A stretch of DNA of 64,000 bases from Salticus scenicus (GCA_963930645.1 OZ005656.1:189693079-189757078), one strand, 5' to 3'; shown: positions 24,759 to 35,573, counted from the first letter of the stretch. Program-made: numbers and translations. Notes: generated by a model from the letters alone, not told the origin.

Positions 24759-25712
24759 TTCTAGTGGTTTCATCTCTGTTTACATCGTTCTTCATCTCGG
24801 GATCTTCGGTTCGCTTCACTTCAGCAGTGGTGTTTCTTTTAATCGCTTGTTGCCAGATAGGAGGAATTATGCTATGTTCGCGATCGTTAATGGAAGAGTG
24901 GTTAGTAATTATCTCTATTGCTTCTCTTTTAAGGGCATAGTAGTGGGTATTATATGGAGCTATTTTACGGGTTTTAGCAGTATTAAAATTAATGGGGTTA
25001 TTTTTATGGGTTATGGAGAGGGCAGTATTGGATCTATTGTATTTAATGTCGGCGAAGTGCTCTTTTTCGCGATCGTTGATGTATCTCTTAGTCATTCCAA
25101 TATAGCATCCTTTGTCTTCATTTTCAAATTTAAAATCAATTTTGTAAATGCCTGAGCAGTTTTTAGGGTTAATTAAATCTTTCTCATTACGGAGTCTTTG
25201 AAATATGTTTTTATTTGGTTTTATAGGAATATTGATGTTGATTTTTTAGCTTCGTTTTTTATATTTAACGCGGCACCGTTACAATATGGGATAGAGGTTG
25301 TATAATTAGGTTTTGAGTTTTGAGCATTGTTGATGGCATTTAGAGTTTTTTGACGTTTTTTGTAGAGTTTGTCGATGAGGTTTCCACTATAACCGGCTTT
25401 TTTCGCGATGGTTTTAATAAATTTAATTTCTTCTTTTAAAAGGGTATTGTTAGAACAAATAAGAATGGCGCGGTTTATGTATGAACGAAGTGCGGCATGT
25501 TTATAAGAAAGGGGGGTTTTACATTTTGCATTAATAATTTCATTGCTTGCTGTAGGTTTTCTATATACGGTAGTTTCGAAAGAGTTATTTAAATTTTTAA
25601 TAACGCTAACATCAAGGAAATTGAGGGTGTTATTGGTTTCGGTTTCTATAGTGAATTTTATTTTATTGTCTAGACTATTTAGAGTTTCAAGAATTTGGTT
25701 GGGATTAGTGTC
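24751..25712 (-). pseudogene. PLE RT/GIY-YIG ORF, left arm, frameshifted
   Basis: This copy of the PLE coding region reads on the minus strand and ends at 24751 with the same GIY-YIG C-terminus as the right arm. Around 25238-25246 one G is missing next to a T-run (GTTGATTTTTT here, GTTGAGTTTTTT in the right arm), which shifts the frame between the RT-end/YRKPT part and the GIY-YIG part. The 46-bp duplication further upstream adds a second frame change. It is therefore broken, unlike the right arm. Confidence 0.8.
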
Positions 25713-25754
25713 TGTCTAGACTATTTAGAGTTTCAAGAATTTGGTTGGGATTAG

Positions 25755-26729
25755 TGTCTCCCCGCTGACACTAATCCCAACCAAATTCTTGAAACTCTAA
25801 ATAGTCTAGACAATAAAATAAAATTCACTATAGAAACCGAAACCAATAACACCCTCAATTTCCTTGATGTTAGCGTTATTAAAAATTTAAATAACTCTTT
25901 CGAAACTACCGTATATAGAAAACCTACAGCTAGCAATGAAATTATTAATGCAAAATGTAAAACCCCCCTTTCTTATAAACATGCCGCACTTCGTTCATAC
26001 ATAAACCGCGTCATTCTCATTTGTTCTAACAATACCCTTTTAAAAGAAGAAATTAAATTTATTAAAACCATCGCGAAAAAAGCCGGTTATAGTGGAAACC
26101 TCATCGACAAACTCTACAAAAAACGTCAAAAAACTCTAAATGCCATCAACAATGCTCAAAACTCAAAACCTAATTATACAACCTCTATCCCATATTGTAA
26201 CGGTGCCGCGTTAAATATAAAAAACGAAGCTAAAAAACTCAACATCAATATTCCTATAAAACCAAATAAAAACATATTTCAAAGACTCCGTAATGAGAAA
26301 GATTTAATTAACCCTAAAAACTCCTCAGGCATTTACAAAATTGATTTTAAATTTGAAAATGAAGACAAAGGATGCTATATTGGAATGACTAAGAGATACA
26401 TCAATGATCGCGAAAAAGAGCACTTCGCCGACATTAAATACAATAGATCCAATACTGCCCTCTCCATAACCCATAAAAATAACCCTATTAATTTTAATAC
26501 TGCTAAAACCCGTAAAATAGCTCCATATAATACCCACTACTATGCCCTTAAAAGAGAAGCAATAGAGATAATTACTAACCACTCTTCCATTAACGATCGC
26601 GAACATAGCATAATTCCTCCTATCTGGCAACAAGCGATTAAAAGAAACACCACTGCTGAAGTGAAGCGAACCGAAGATCCCGAGATGAAGAACGATGTAA
26701 ACAGAGATGAAACCACTAGAAAGCACTGA
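25755..26729 (+). CDS. Penelope-like RT C-terminus plus GIY-YIG endonuclease
   Basis: It is open for 324 codons from the palindrome centre to TGA; the true start is missing because the element is 5'-truncated. The N-terminal part carries the PLE reverse-transcriptase tail: ETNNTLNFLDVSVIKN, then VYRKPTASNEIINAK and LSYKHAALRSYINRV. From about residue 195 a GIY-YIG nuclease follows: SGIYKIDF, CYIGMTKRYINDREKEH with the conserved Arg and His, NTALSITH, KREAIEIITN (catalytic Glu) and IPPIWQQ at the end. Known PLE endonucleases cut target DNA for target-primed insertion. With most RT palm motifs missing, this copy is non-autonomous. The 114-residue frame at 26385-26729 is only its C-terminal part. 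Confidence 0.88.
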   Translation, partial: CLPADTNPNQILETLNSLDNKIKFTIETETNNTLNFLDVSVIKNLNNSFETTVYRKPTASNEIINAKCKTPLSYKHAALRSYINRVILICSNNTLLKEEIKFIKTIAKKAGYSGNLIDKLYKKRQKTLNAINNAQNSKPNYTTSIPYCNGAALNIKNEAKKLNINIPIKPNKNIFQRLRNEKDLINPKNSSGIYKIDFKFENEDKGCYIGMTKRYINDREKEHFADIKYNRSNTALSITHKNNPINFNTAKTRKIAPYNTHYYALKREAIEIITNHSSINDREHSIIPPIWQQAIKRNTTAEVKRTEDPEMKNDVNRDETTRKH

Positions 26730-26780
26730 TGATGAGCGCGAGTGCGCTCGAAATATATTTGAAATTTTAAAGTAAGTGCT
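26722..26780 (+). ncRNA. Hammerhead-ribozyme-like motif, right PLE arm
   Basis: CTGATGA (26726-26732) is followed by a perfect 6-bp hairpin, GAGCGC-GAGT-GCGCTC (26734-26749), and then GAAA (26750-26753). That is the order of the hammerhead core: CUGANGA, stem II, GAAA. Flanking AGCACT (26722-26727) is complementary to AGTGCT (26775-26780), which could form stem I, though pairing consumes the core's C-U and the UH cleavage triplet cannot be placed cleanly. PLE pseudo-LTRs are known to carry hammerheads. The ORF's TGA stop (26727-26729) lies inside the core. Activity is unproven. Confidence 0.55.
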
Positions 26781-27052
26781 ACTATAAAAGGATAATTTGT
26801 TAGGTATAAAGTTAAGTTATGTTCAAAAGTTTGTTTCTCTCATTTCCTTTCCCCTCTGCTTCCCCCCTCTACTTCCACTTTTTGTTTATATTTCGCTCCT
26901 CTCATTTCCTTTACCTGCTCCTTCCCCCTCCCTCGACTTTTGGTTTCTGGTCGCCGCCAGTTGCTTTTATTTATTTCTCATAATTTGCGTCGGCTGCCTG
27001 TGCATAGCATAGTTAATTCTGTTTTCAAATTATATTTTTTCATTGTTATCGC

Positions 27053-27415
27053 GTGAATTTCCATCATGATTATTTTAAAAACAGAAAATTTAGCTTCAAG
27101 CATGCAAGCAAACACGAACCTCTTAGTAAAACAGATTATGAATTTTATAAACTCGGTACTAATTCGGGTATTTTAAAACAATTGTATGCAAGATCTGAAT
27201 TCAGTGTTTGCAAAGAGAGATTTTTAACGAAAGAAGATGTTCCTGCTGTAGAAATATCTTTACATCAAACAGCAATTAAACAATTCCTTGGTACTGCACA
27301 GGGTTTCAAAAAATGTGACTGCAAATCTAAATGTACCACGAACAGGTGTGTTTGTCACAAAAACGAATTGCTATGCAAATCAAAGTGCCACCAAGATTTA
27401 GATTTCACTAAGTAA
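27053..27415 (+). CDS. Transposon-derived Cys-rich C-terminal domain
   Basis: A 120-codon frame lies inside the transposon 24486-28791. It contains SKTDYEFYKLGTNSGILKQL, then VPAVEISLHQTAIKQFLG, and ends with a zinc-binding-like cluster KKCDCKSKCTTNRCVCHKNE...CKSKCH (CxCxxxCxxxxCxC...CxxxCH). Similar clusters terminate integrase-like transposase proteins found in arthropod genomes (inference from family memory). No DDE/integrase core is seen nearby, so this is probably the last exon or remnant of the host transposon's gene. A good donor (AA|GTAAGC) overlaps the stop, and an acceptor-like AAAACAG lies at about 27078, so the ends may be spliced. Confidence 0.5.
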   Translation: MNFHHDYFKNRKFSFKHASKHEPLSKTDYEFYKLGTNSGILKQLYARSEFSVCKERFLTKEDVPAVEISLHQTAIKQFLGTAQGFKKCDCKSKCTTNRCVCHKNELLCKSKCHQDLDFTK

Positions 27416-28555
27416 GCAAAATTTTATTATATGTTTCGCAAATTTATTTCCTTAATTGTAATAATATGTTAAACACTTAGATTCTTTGTATTATAGTTTT
27501 TCAATTGATTGATGATTAAGTCTATCAACTAATTTGTTGTTTGCTTGATTGTATTAACGTAATTCTTTAGGTATCAAAAATAAATAAATATAATCTCAAT
27601 TTCCTTATTTGCAATAATATTTTAACTGTTTGATTCTTTTTATTGTAGTTTTTCAATTGATTGATTATATCAACTAATGTGCTGATTGTTCGATTTGTAT
27701 TAACTTGATTCTTTAGATATATATTAACTTGCTTCTTTAGATATCAAAAGATAAATAAACAAAATTTAATTTAAGTGAACAGAAACGTTGCTGTTGTTCC
27801 ATCAAAGATCTTATTTTAACTTTAACAAGTTGTGAGGTTTGCGTTGATGCAAACTCCATCTTAATTAATTACTGAGGTAACTAAATGAATAAGTAAAGAG
27901 AGCACAAGACTTGAATTAAACTTGAACGACTTTTATTTGAACGGATTAATGGGAGGGCGGTCTGGCAATCAAGATAGCTCAGTCAGCATATTTAATTACT
28001 TTATCAAAATATATGTATCAGAAATTAAATTAGATAATTTTAAATATCCCACCCCGGCAACAGTCGAAGGTGTAGAGATGGATGCACTCTTTAACTCCGC
28101 TACTGTGACTTCACTGTGGATCAGAGGATTCCCGTCTGATCCAACTTTACCTTTACGAATGCTAGTAGATACGCGCACCAACAGTCATCACTACTTAATC
28201 TTCACACAACTAAATTTCCACTACTACTCCACACCTCAATACTCGCCAAAATAAGAATCTTCACAATCTCCTCTAATCTCCTAAAACCATCTCCATCTTA
28301 TACTACTTCCTACCAACTTCCTTTCTCTTCATTTCAATCAATATTTTTAAAATCACTTCCAATTCATCTACCTTACACAGTCTAATTCCTTCATTGCAGC
28401 ACCATGCCGACACAAAACTAACCCGACCTAAACTTTCGCCGAGTCACTGGCGTCAAAGTGATTTAACCATCCCAACTTTATACTTTTATGGATCCAGCTT
28501 AATTTTACACAAACTGTCGTAACGTTCTGTCGTCTCAACCTCACAAAGTGCCTAG
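27416..28555. other. Interior of the DNA transposon, non-coding
   Basis: It holds a diverged direct repeat (27480-27590 and 27610-27740, sharing TTATAGTTTTTCAATTGATTGAT-like words), then 27800-28550, which is GC-richer and open in one frame (27922-28254) but has no recognisable domain. The phrase AAGATAGCTCAGTCAGCA near 27971 resembles a tRNA box A, without a matching box B. Confidence 0.35.
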
Positions 28556-28791
28556 TAGGTAATGTGCAGATTAATGAGTGTCTAGTCGGAAATGTGCAGA
28601 TTATCTAGGGGATTCGCAGATTACCTAGGTAATCTGAGAAATAAAACAATTTTCCGCACTTTAACAGATCACCCTAGTTAATGTGCAGATTACCTAGGTA
28701 ATCTGAGAAATGAAACAATTTTCTGCACTTTAAATGTGCAGATTACCTAGTTAATCTGCAGATTAACTGATTTCTGCACTTTAGCGGTAAC
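28556..28791. repeat. Subterminal palindromic repeats of the DNA transposon
   Basis: Four or five copies of GTGCAGATTAYCTAGG-type words, two of them in the palindromic form AGATTACCTAGGTAATCT, alternate with AAACAATTTTCTGCACTTTAA. Related words occur at 24505-24600 at the other end. Repeats like these are typical transposase binding sites in subterminal regions. Confidence 0.75.
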
Positions 28792-29410
28792 ATATGTTCC
28801 AAGCACAATTAGTCTTAGAAGTACAGTAAAAAAAAATATGTCAAAATTTCAAAAAAGTATTCACAGGAATTAAATATTCTGAAAAAGTTATGTTTACTAA
28901 ACTCAATGAAAGATGATTATAAAAGATTTATAAAACTTTTAAATTAGCACCTTGTTTGACTATTATTTGAAAATCCATTTTTGGTTTATAGCAACTTTTC
29001 TACATTCACTGTTAAGTAAATATTTGTTATATATCTTAAAGTTGCATAAAGAGCAAACATTTAGGAAAATGTTTGTTTTATATAGGACTAAAGACAAACA
29101 TTAGAGGGGGGGGGGAAAGTTATCTTTAGAAGACTTTTTAATGCACTAGCAACTTCTCCCTTCCATTTGAAATTTTAAAATTGCCCTTATGCTCCCCGCC
29201 CCATTTTTTTTTTTTTATTTATTTACCTATGAAGTCCCATCAAATTGATTGAGTATGCTTTTACAGTTTTCAAAAAATCCAAGACATTCTCATAATGCAA
29301 GGAAAAGGGTGGAACTTTTAACAAAAACTTTAATTAATCATAATCTCCTAAAGAAAGAATAGTATGGCAAATCTTGAAAACTTCTTTACACACCATAAAA
29401 TCAATGAAAA

Positions 29411-29453
29411 CACTACCGGTTTTGAAAGAACGTGGCCTTTCTTCTTCAGGTGC
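29411..29453 (-). ncRNA. Second, degenerate hammerhead-like hairpin
   Basis: Read on the minus strand: CCTGAAGA, a hairpin of AGAAAG and CTTTCT-like arms around GGCCACG, then CAAAACCGGTAG. The order CUGANGA-hairpin-AAAACC resembles the PLE hammerhead at 26726 but with a broken GAAA, so it is probably a fossil pseudo-LTR piece. The open frame covering it (29364-29654) has no recognised domain. Confidence 0.35.
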
Positions 29454-29657
29454 AAAATACCTGGTACTGCCTTGGAGGTAAAAGCAAGACTGAAAGCAGG
29501 GCAAAATCCAAAGGGGGAGAAGCAACACAACCAACCAGTAGGAAGCCAACCTGCAAAACTAATCAGAGAAGAATATAACCAAAAACCAGGAAACGAGAGA
29601 AACAAACATGAAAAAATGGAGGAAAGTGATTTTATATATTTTTATTTTATTTAAATA

Positions 29658-30303
29658 CAGTATAACCGTGGTTATCCGAACTTCGATTAACCAAGTTCCA
29701 GGTTAACCGAGATAGTCCCGAAAAGCCCGCGCCCCAGAGGACTCGTGTGTGTTTATTGCATATTGTATTGGAATTCGATAAAAATGTTTTTGGGTTCTTA
29801 GAAAGAATGATTTTGCGACCATTTTTCGAATTTCATATCCCGGCTAAGCTTTCATAGAGGGCACCCATTGGGGATTCATTATGTAGTGATGCGATTCGGT
29901 ATGTCGTACACTTTTTACTAATAATCTTTTCGCATCAAAACTTCTTTTTATCGTCTCGGAGTCGGAACTTTGTTTTTGATTTCGTGCCGGCCGTTTGTTT
30001 GTGTTTATCGTATAGGATAGGTTCTTTTTCCTTTATGGTAAAATGGAGTTTTAAAGGGTTTTTTTTTCTTCTTCAGAGCAAAATGCTTTAAAAATGTAAT
30101 GTAAGGAAAATATCAGTTTTAAACAAGAAATATATTTTAAAATTTGCTTTTTTTCTTTCTTCTAGTTTTATTTTTATTTATTTATTTTTTTAGAATGAAA
30201 ATTACGTATCCCCTGGGACTCACCACAATAAATTTTCGCATCCTGCCTCTGATTTTTAGCATAATTTACGTGCTATAGCACGTAAATAGCATTGCTGTAT
30301 ATA
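29658..30303 (+). mobile_element. Tigger-like element, left end clear
   Basis: It starts TA-CAGTATAACCGTGGTTATC followed by CGAACTTCGATTAACC and CCGAG, the classic pogo/Tigger end composition. The right limit is uncertain; CATTGCTGTA at about 30294-30303 may be the degraded other end. No transposase ORF is present. Confidence 0.5.
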
Positions 30304-30317
30304 TATATATATATATA

Positions 30318-31185
30318 CAGCGAAATACGTTTAACACGAAAACGGTTAACATGAAAAATCGGTTAACACGAAATGATGTAGCGGTCCAGACAGTATACTA
30401 TGTTATTTAATACATTTTTTTTTTCTTTTAACATGAAACAAAAATCGTTTAACACGAAAAAAAATTCGCTCTCGATCTTTAGTGGCATGTTTGCTACAAC
30501 AGAGATGCCATCATTTTAATTTATTCCGAAGCATTTTTAGAACCGCCTTTATTTCGATACCATTTTTTTCTTAAGAGTAATTTTTTCTTATTTCATCGTA
30601 GTTATATATTGAAGGGAAAAAGTCTATAAATAAAGTGTACAGATTAAAGGCGGGGCTAAAAGTGCTCCGGAATAAATTAAAATGTTGGCTGCTATGCTAC
30701 AATATGTTGTCGTCGATGATCATGTGTTTACAGCACCGACAATGAGAATTTTGACATCTTTTATAATTAAAATGATTCCACTTATGTAAATTTTGATAGC
30801 GAATCTGATAATTGAATTAACGATGCAGTTCTTCTTCCCTGTGCTTCAGAAATGAAGAAAATAATGAGTATCCATAATTATTTAGACGCGCATTCGAATG
30901 CAGAGATAATAAATCAATGTATGACCTCGATCAATTTTTGAACAATATGGTGCTGAAAATGATAGTAAAAATATCTGATTTCCAAAAAACAATAATATTT
31001 GTACTTGATTTTTATCTTAAAGGATGCAAGTTAGTAGTAGTTTTACAGTAAATGGAAATAATAATAGACGACACGAAAAATATTGACCAATTTTACACTT
31101 TTTTTACGAATCTTTTTACACAAAATTCTTTTAACACTAAAAAATATTTCGGTCCCCTCATTTTCGTGTTAAACATTTTTTACTG
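30318..31185 (+). mobile_element. Tigger-like element, 868 bp
   Basis: It starts CAGCGAAATACGTTTAACAC and ends TTTCGTGTTAAACATTTTTT plus ACTG, an inverted pair, with TA on both sides. The end motif AACACGAAAA recurs subterminally. The interior has scraps of transposase-like sequence (for example a frame with RSMYDLDQFLNNMV near 30910) but is broken. It abuts a (TA)n tract that separates it from the preceding Tigger-like element. Confidence 0.75.
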
Positions 31186-31299
31186 TATATATATCAATAA
31201 GTTTTATTAAAGTCAAAATAAATTCAAAATTTATGCCCTGAATTTTTTTTTTTAACACACTTGACATTGTGAGTTTTTTTGCTTTTCTTCCCATGCTAT

Positions 31300-31738
31300 T
31301 CCTATGGGGTTTTTAGCCTTTTTCCCCCTCTTTTTCTACATTCTAAAGAGAATTATTGAATTATTTTTTGCCCTAAATTTCCCTGATTTATTTCACTTTT
31401 TTTAATCTATGTGACTCCTAATGTATCGTCCTGAGAGTATTGTTTGTTTATTATAGTTGTTTTCTGTTAGATTCTCTGTTATTTTGTACACAATCGTTTA
31501 TTCCACTTTAAATTTCACTTCAATTATTTTCATGTACAATAGGGAGCCCGCTAGTGATTTGCTATTATAGCTTCTAGTGAACAAAATCATACATTGGTGC
31601 TCAAGGGGGAAAAAGATCACCCCTGATGAAGTTTTTTCACCTTTCTGAGCTTCTCCTACTTGAAAAATATTCATTATTATTGGTCTATGTGGTTTCAATG
31701 ATCTTGTATCTGTTGCTTGGCTTTTACGTTTAATTCAT

Positions 31739-31772
<34 letters not shown>

Positions 31773-34260
31773 AAACCCTTTTCAAACATTTCAGTAGATA
31801 AAACCAAGTATCACATGAAGGACAAGATAAAACATGAACAAAGATTTCCAAAAAAATTAAGCATCCTTTATAATATACAACATCAATACTTTTTCAAGGC
31901 ATAGATTGATTGTTTCATGCAAATTAGATGATATTTCTGTCTTACTATATGCAATTTGCTAAAAATTTACAGTAAGCTATGCCCAATATCACCCAAAGGA
32001 AGTGTAAATAATGTCAAACTCAATGAAAAAGAGGAAAAACCAATAGAAAAACATACTATTAAATTCTCCAATCAATGCAAAAAAAGGAAATTCAAACCAA
32101 CATGAAGATAATGTTTTTTGAATAAACAATAATACATGAAAGTTGCGCATAATGCAGCAGGACAAATCAAGTATTAGTAAACTTAATTAAATAATTAAGA
32201 AATTGCCAAATAAGGGCACTCTCAGAATCACAGAATATGCAGAATTTTGCTTATAGAAATATGAATAAAATCATTCCAAAAGATTCACATAAAAGCAGCA
32301 TAATAATTAAGAATGAAAATATATTGAAAACCTTTTCAAACATTTCAGTAGATGAAACCAAGTATCACATGAAGAACAAGATAAAACCTGAATGAAGATT
32401 TTTGAAAAAAATTAAGCATCCATTTTTTAAAACATACAACATCAATACTTTTTCAAGGGCATAGAATGATTGTTGCATCCAAATTATGTGATATTTCTGT
32501 CTTACTGTATGCAATTTGCTAAACATTTACAGTAAGCTATGCTCAATATGGCCCAAAGAACGTATAAATAATGTCAAACTCAATGAGAAAGAGGAAAAAC
32601 CAATAGAAAAACATATTTTTAAATTCTACAATCACCAATATTACTTAAAAAATAAAATTAATCATAAGAGTAAATAATAAAACCGAAATTATTACTTACT
32701 TTACAATTGTAAAATTCGTCGAAAACAACTCTCTCTCTATGTATATATGCTCTCCGAAGTATAAAAACAAGAATATTAATAAACTGATCACAGCCACTGC
32801 TAAAATGGGTTTTCCTAAAAACTTTGTATTATCTATTTTATATCCATAACCATGTCTCTGTCAGTACATAAAAAAAAAAAAAAAAAAAAAAAAATGTGTA
32901 CAGTTTAGTGTATTGTAACAAAAAAATTATAAAATAATTTAAGACAATAAAAAAGGTGGCAGTTGGGTGGGCAGATGTTTGATTACGAAGGATGGGTGGT
33001 GTTGTTTAGCTGGATGGTTGGGTGAAATTGTGAAATTAATTTAAAAAAAAAAATAAATAGAAAACTTGTTGCATTTACTTTGTATTAATATGCAATCTTT
33101 CTTTTTCCATTAAATTTTCAGTTTCTTCATTGTTGAGTTGTCAATTATTCTTAAAATTCTAATCATACTATTAAACATATAGCTATCAATAATTTTCATT
33201 GTTGCTTCATAGTTTCATTATTCTTTCTCTGCTATGAAATTTTGCTTTTTTTAATCCATATGACTCCTATTCTGGTCTTGGTAGGGTGGGGGAGTGTTGC
33301 CGGTGTGAAACTAGTTTAACACCACAGGCGAGTCACAAGTCTTACCGCCTGCCTCCTTCCTTCCTTCCTTTCTTAAGTTTCTTAAATTATTTTTTCATAA
33401 ATTTCGTTTAAGTTTAAGTTTTTCTGTTAAGATTTTGTTGAGTTAGTTTTTTGTTTCGTTTGTTTTGCAGGCTGTTAATTAATAAATTTGGTTTCTTTAA
33501 ATATGTGTATTTCATCCCCTGATAAAAAAATTTTCACCTTTCTGAGTTTCTACATAAAAATATATATATATATAATTAAAAAAAAAAAAAAAAAAGTAGA
33601 AGGCTTGTTGCATTTGCTTTGTATTACTATGCAAACTTTCATTTTCCATTAAAATTTCAGTTTTTTCCTTTTTGAGTTGTCAACTATATTTAATGTTCTA
33701 ATTATACTGTTAAACACAATGTGATCAATCGGTGAATTTCATTGTGGCTTCGTGGTTTCATTGTTGTTCATCTGCTTTGAAATTTGCATTTTTAAATCCA
33801 TATGGTTCCTGTTCTGGTTGTGGCAGGCTGGGGGAGTGTTGCCGGCATAAAACTAGTGTAACCCCACAGGCAAGTCACAAGTCTTGCCGCCTGCCTCCTT
33901 CTTCCTACCTTATGTTTCTTAGGTTGTTTTTTCATTAATTTTGATAAGTGTATGGTTTAAGTTAAGATTTGTTGTTTTACTTTATTGATTCGTTTGTTTT
34001 GCAGGCTGTTAATTAATAGATCTGGTTTCTTTACACTAGTGTATTTCATCCACTGATGATTTTTTTTTTTTTTTTTTAATCTTATTGGTCATTGGTGTTT
34101 CAGTGATCTTCTATCTATTGCTTGGCTTCTACTATGCTTAATAGATCATCTTTATTATATATATATATATATATATTCTTATTGGTCTTTGTGGTTTCAG
34201 TGATCTTGTATCTGTTGCTTGGCTTTTACTATGCTTAGTAAATCATTATACAATATATAT
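31300..34260. repeat. Old direct repeats joined at (TA)n tracts
   Basis: Unit 1: about 310 bp beginning TTGAAAMCCTTTTCAAACAT at 31771 and again at 32325. Unit 2: a block beginning GAAAACTTGTTGCATTTACT-like at 33060 and 33601, containing GTGTTGCCGG and GCCTGCCTCCTTC. Unit 3: TCAGTGATCTTGTATCTGTT followed by GCTTGGCTTTTAC at about 31692, 34105 and 34198, each followed by a (TA)n run. It is non-coding. The arrangement looks like an old tandem array rearranged through microsatellites. Confidence 0.6.
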
Positions 34261-34309
34261 ATCAGTGGCGTAGCGTGACATTTGAATCTGGGCATGCTCT
34301 GAAGTCAAC

Positions 34310-34660
34310 TATGGAAAGAACACTACTCATCAAGGCGATATCATTTCATCAAATTTAAGCTCGGATTTTTCCATTTTCTTGGTTGGTTGATTGTAGGATT
34401 CAAGTCCGATTGACTGTACTTGGATCCCAGGCCAATGGGTGGAATGCCGTCCGTGGGAGTCTTTGTAAGAGGTTCTAGCCAGTTTTACGCGAGTTTCGTA
34501 GAAAACCACAGAAATCTCTGAACGGCTCGGTTGATGAGTGCGACCTTGGATCGATCCCGACACTTCCCATCTACCAACTTTGAGCGCAAACCCGCTCAGT
34601 CGCTGGTGGGCTTCAATTTCTCGGAATCTTATATAAAATTTTACATACAAATTTTGTCCC
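34310..34660 (-). mobile_element. tRNA-derived SINE, copy 1
   Basis: Reading on the minus strand, a tRNA-like head (GCGACTGAGCGGGTTTGCGC as box A, then GGTAGATGGGAAGTGTCGGGATCGATCC as box B region) is followed by a body with TTTCTGTGGTTTTCTACGAA and GGCCTGGGATCCAAGTACAG. The body matches 48945-49140. The 116-codon minus frame here arises from the SINE and is not a gene. A CAGTGGCGTAGC word at 34265, possibly an hAT-type end, lies just outside. Confidence 0.65.
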
Positions 34661-34859
34661 TTTAACTTTAAATCATACATCTAAAGGACTCTTATATTAA
34701 CTTATTGAAGGCCGCTTCACTAATAGCTGTATTTAAATGAATTTTCAAAAAAATTAATCACAATTTTTTATATCACTTTAGAAATAAAAAATTAAAAGAA
34801 AAGAAAGACAAAAGGAATAGTGGGAACCGGAAAGAAAAAATCAATTAAAATCGCTGAAA

Positions 34860-35140
34860 ACTTGGCTTTAGGCTCTCGCTGCGTTCTGCTGTGTCTTCCA
34901 CAACTGCACAATGTCGGACTGAAGACCCCACTGCTAGTAGCAGAGCCTTAAGGCTGAGCGTCAGTTTCTCGATAATCTACCTTTTCCCAAGAGATGGCGT
35001 TGTATTTCACTTGAGCGATAGTTTTCTCTTTCTGGTAAACTAGTTCTGTTGAGTACGTCATTTCCCCTTTTCCTGTGACGTCAAGTGAAGTACGCGGGGA
35101 AAAAAAAAAAAAAAAAAAAGAAAGGAAAAAAAAAGGGGAA
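34860..35140 (+). mobile_element. Possible retroposed repeat with A-tail
   Basis: A GC-balanced segment (GGCTCTCGCTGCGTTCTGCT and onward, with TGACGTCAAGTGAAGTACGC near its end) runs directly into about 20 A residues and further A-rich DNA, as in retroposed SINEs. No target duplication or family was recognised. Confidence 0.3.
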
Positions 35141-35419
35141 AAACAAGTGTGGTCATCCCAGAGCATATATTAGTTCGGTTCATCCTCATTTTCAAGATTT
35201 TTTATATTTGTTTTGTATTAGCAGTCACATAAGAAGTTTGTACTGAAATGCGCTGTAACTGTATAAGTGAAATAATTATAATAACTTTAATCACAAGTGA
35301 AATGTGTTAGAGGGCAATATAACACTTTAAATTGCAAAAATTTTCATGGTAAAATAATAAAATTTCTGTATAGTTTTTTTGCATTTCAAATTTAAATTTA
35401 TATTCTCTCAAACGGGAAT

Positions 35420-35541
35420 CAGTGGCGGATCCAGAACTTGACTTTGGGGGATGGGGGGGGGGGGGGGTCTAAGATTTTTCAAAGTGTTATTCTGGACCAA
35501 TAAAAAATTTACAATTGCAATATTCAATTGTGAATGTCAGT

Positions 35542-35573
<32 letters not shown>

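Larger units (their letters stand above)
24657..26823. mobile_element. Penelope-like element, head-to-head palindrome
   Basis: Two ~1-kb copies of the 3' part of a Penelope-like element (PLE) face each other 5' end to 5' end, so both coding strands run outward. Arms pair from 24657/26823 inward with only scattered differences (about 99% identical by eye). GTTCAAAAGTTT occurs at 24620-24631 and 26821-26832, a likely 12-bp target duplication; 25 extra bases separate the left copy from the arm. At the centre, a 46-bp segment of the left arm is duplicated (25668-25713 and 25714-25759), then CCCCGCT joins to the right arm. PLEs are known for inverted and pseudo-LTR arrangements, so one aberrant integration is plausible. 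Assembly artefact is the main alternative. Confidence 0.85.
24486..28791 (+). mobile_element. DNA transposon with repetitive subterminal regions, carrying a nested PLE
   Basis: The left end is GTTGCCGTTAAAG and the right end, reversed, is GTTACCGCTAAAG. ATATGT lies directly outside both ends (24480-24485 and 28792-28797), a probable 6-bp target duplication. Subterminal DNA on both sides repeats GTGCAGATTACCTAGGTAAT and TTTTCTGCACTTTAA-like words. The body includes the Cys-rich ORF at 27053-27415 and the Penelope palindrome (24657-26823), which inserted later. The superfamily is not settled from the ends alone. Confidence 0.65.

Noticed and set aside
24754..25155. 133-codon plus-strand frame over the left PLE arm (and its mirror at 26325-26726)
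   Set aside because: It is the antisense shadow of the GIY-YIG ORF, which reads on the other strand with recognised motifs.
34330..34680. 116-codon minus-strand frame
   Set aside because: It lies within a tRNA-derived SINE shared with 48945-49140; it is not a gene.
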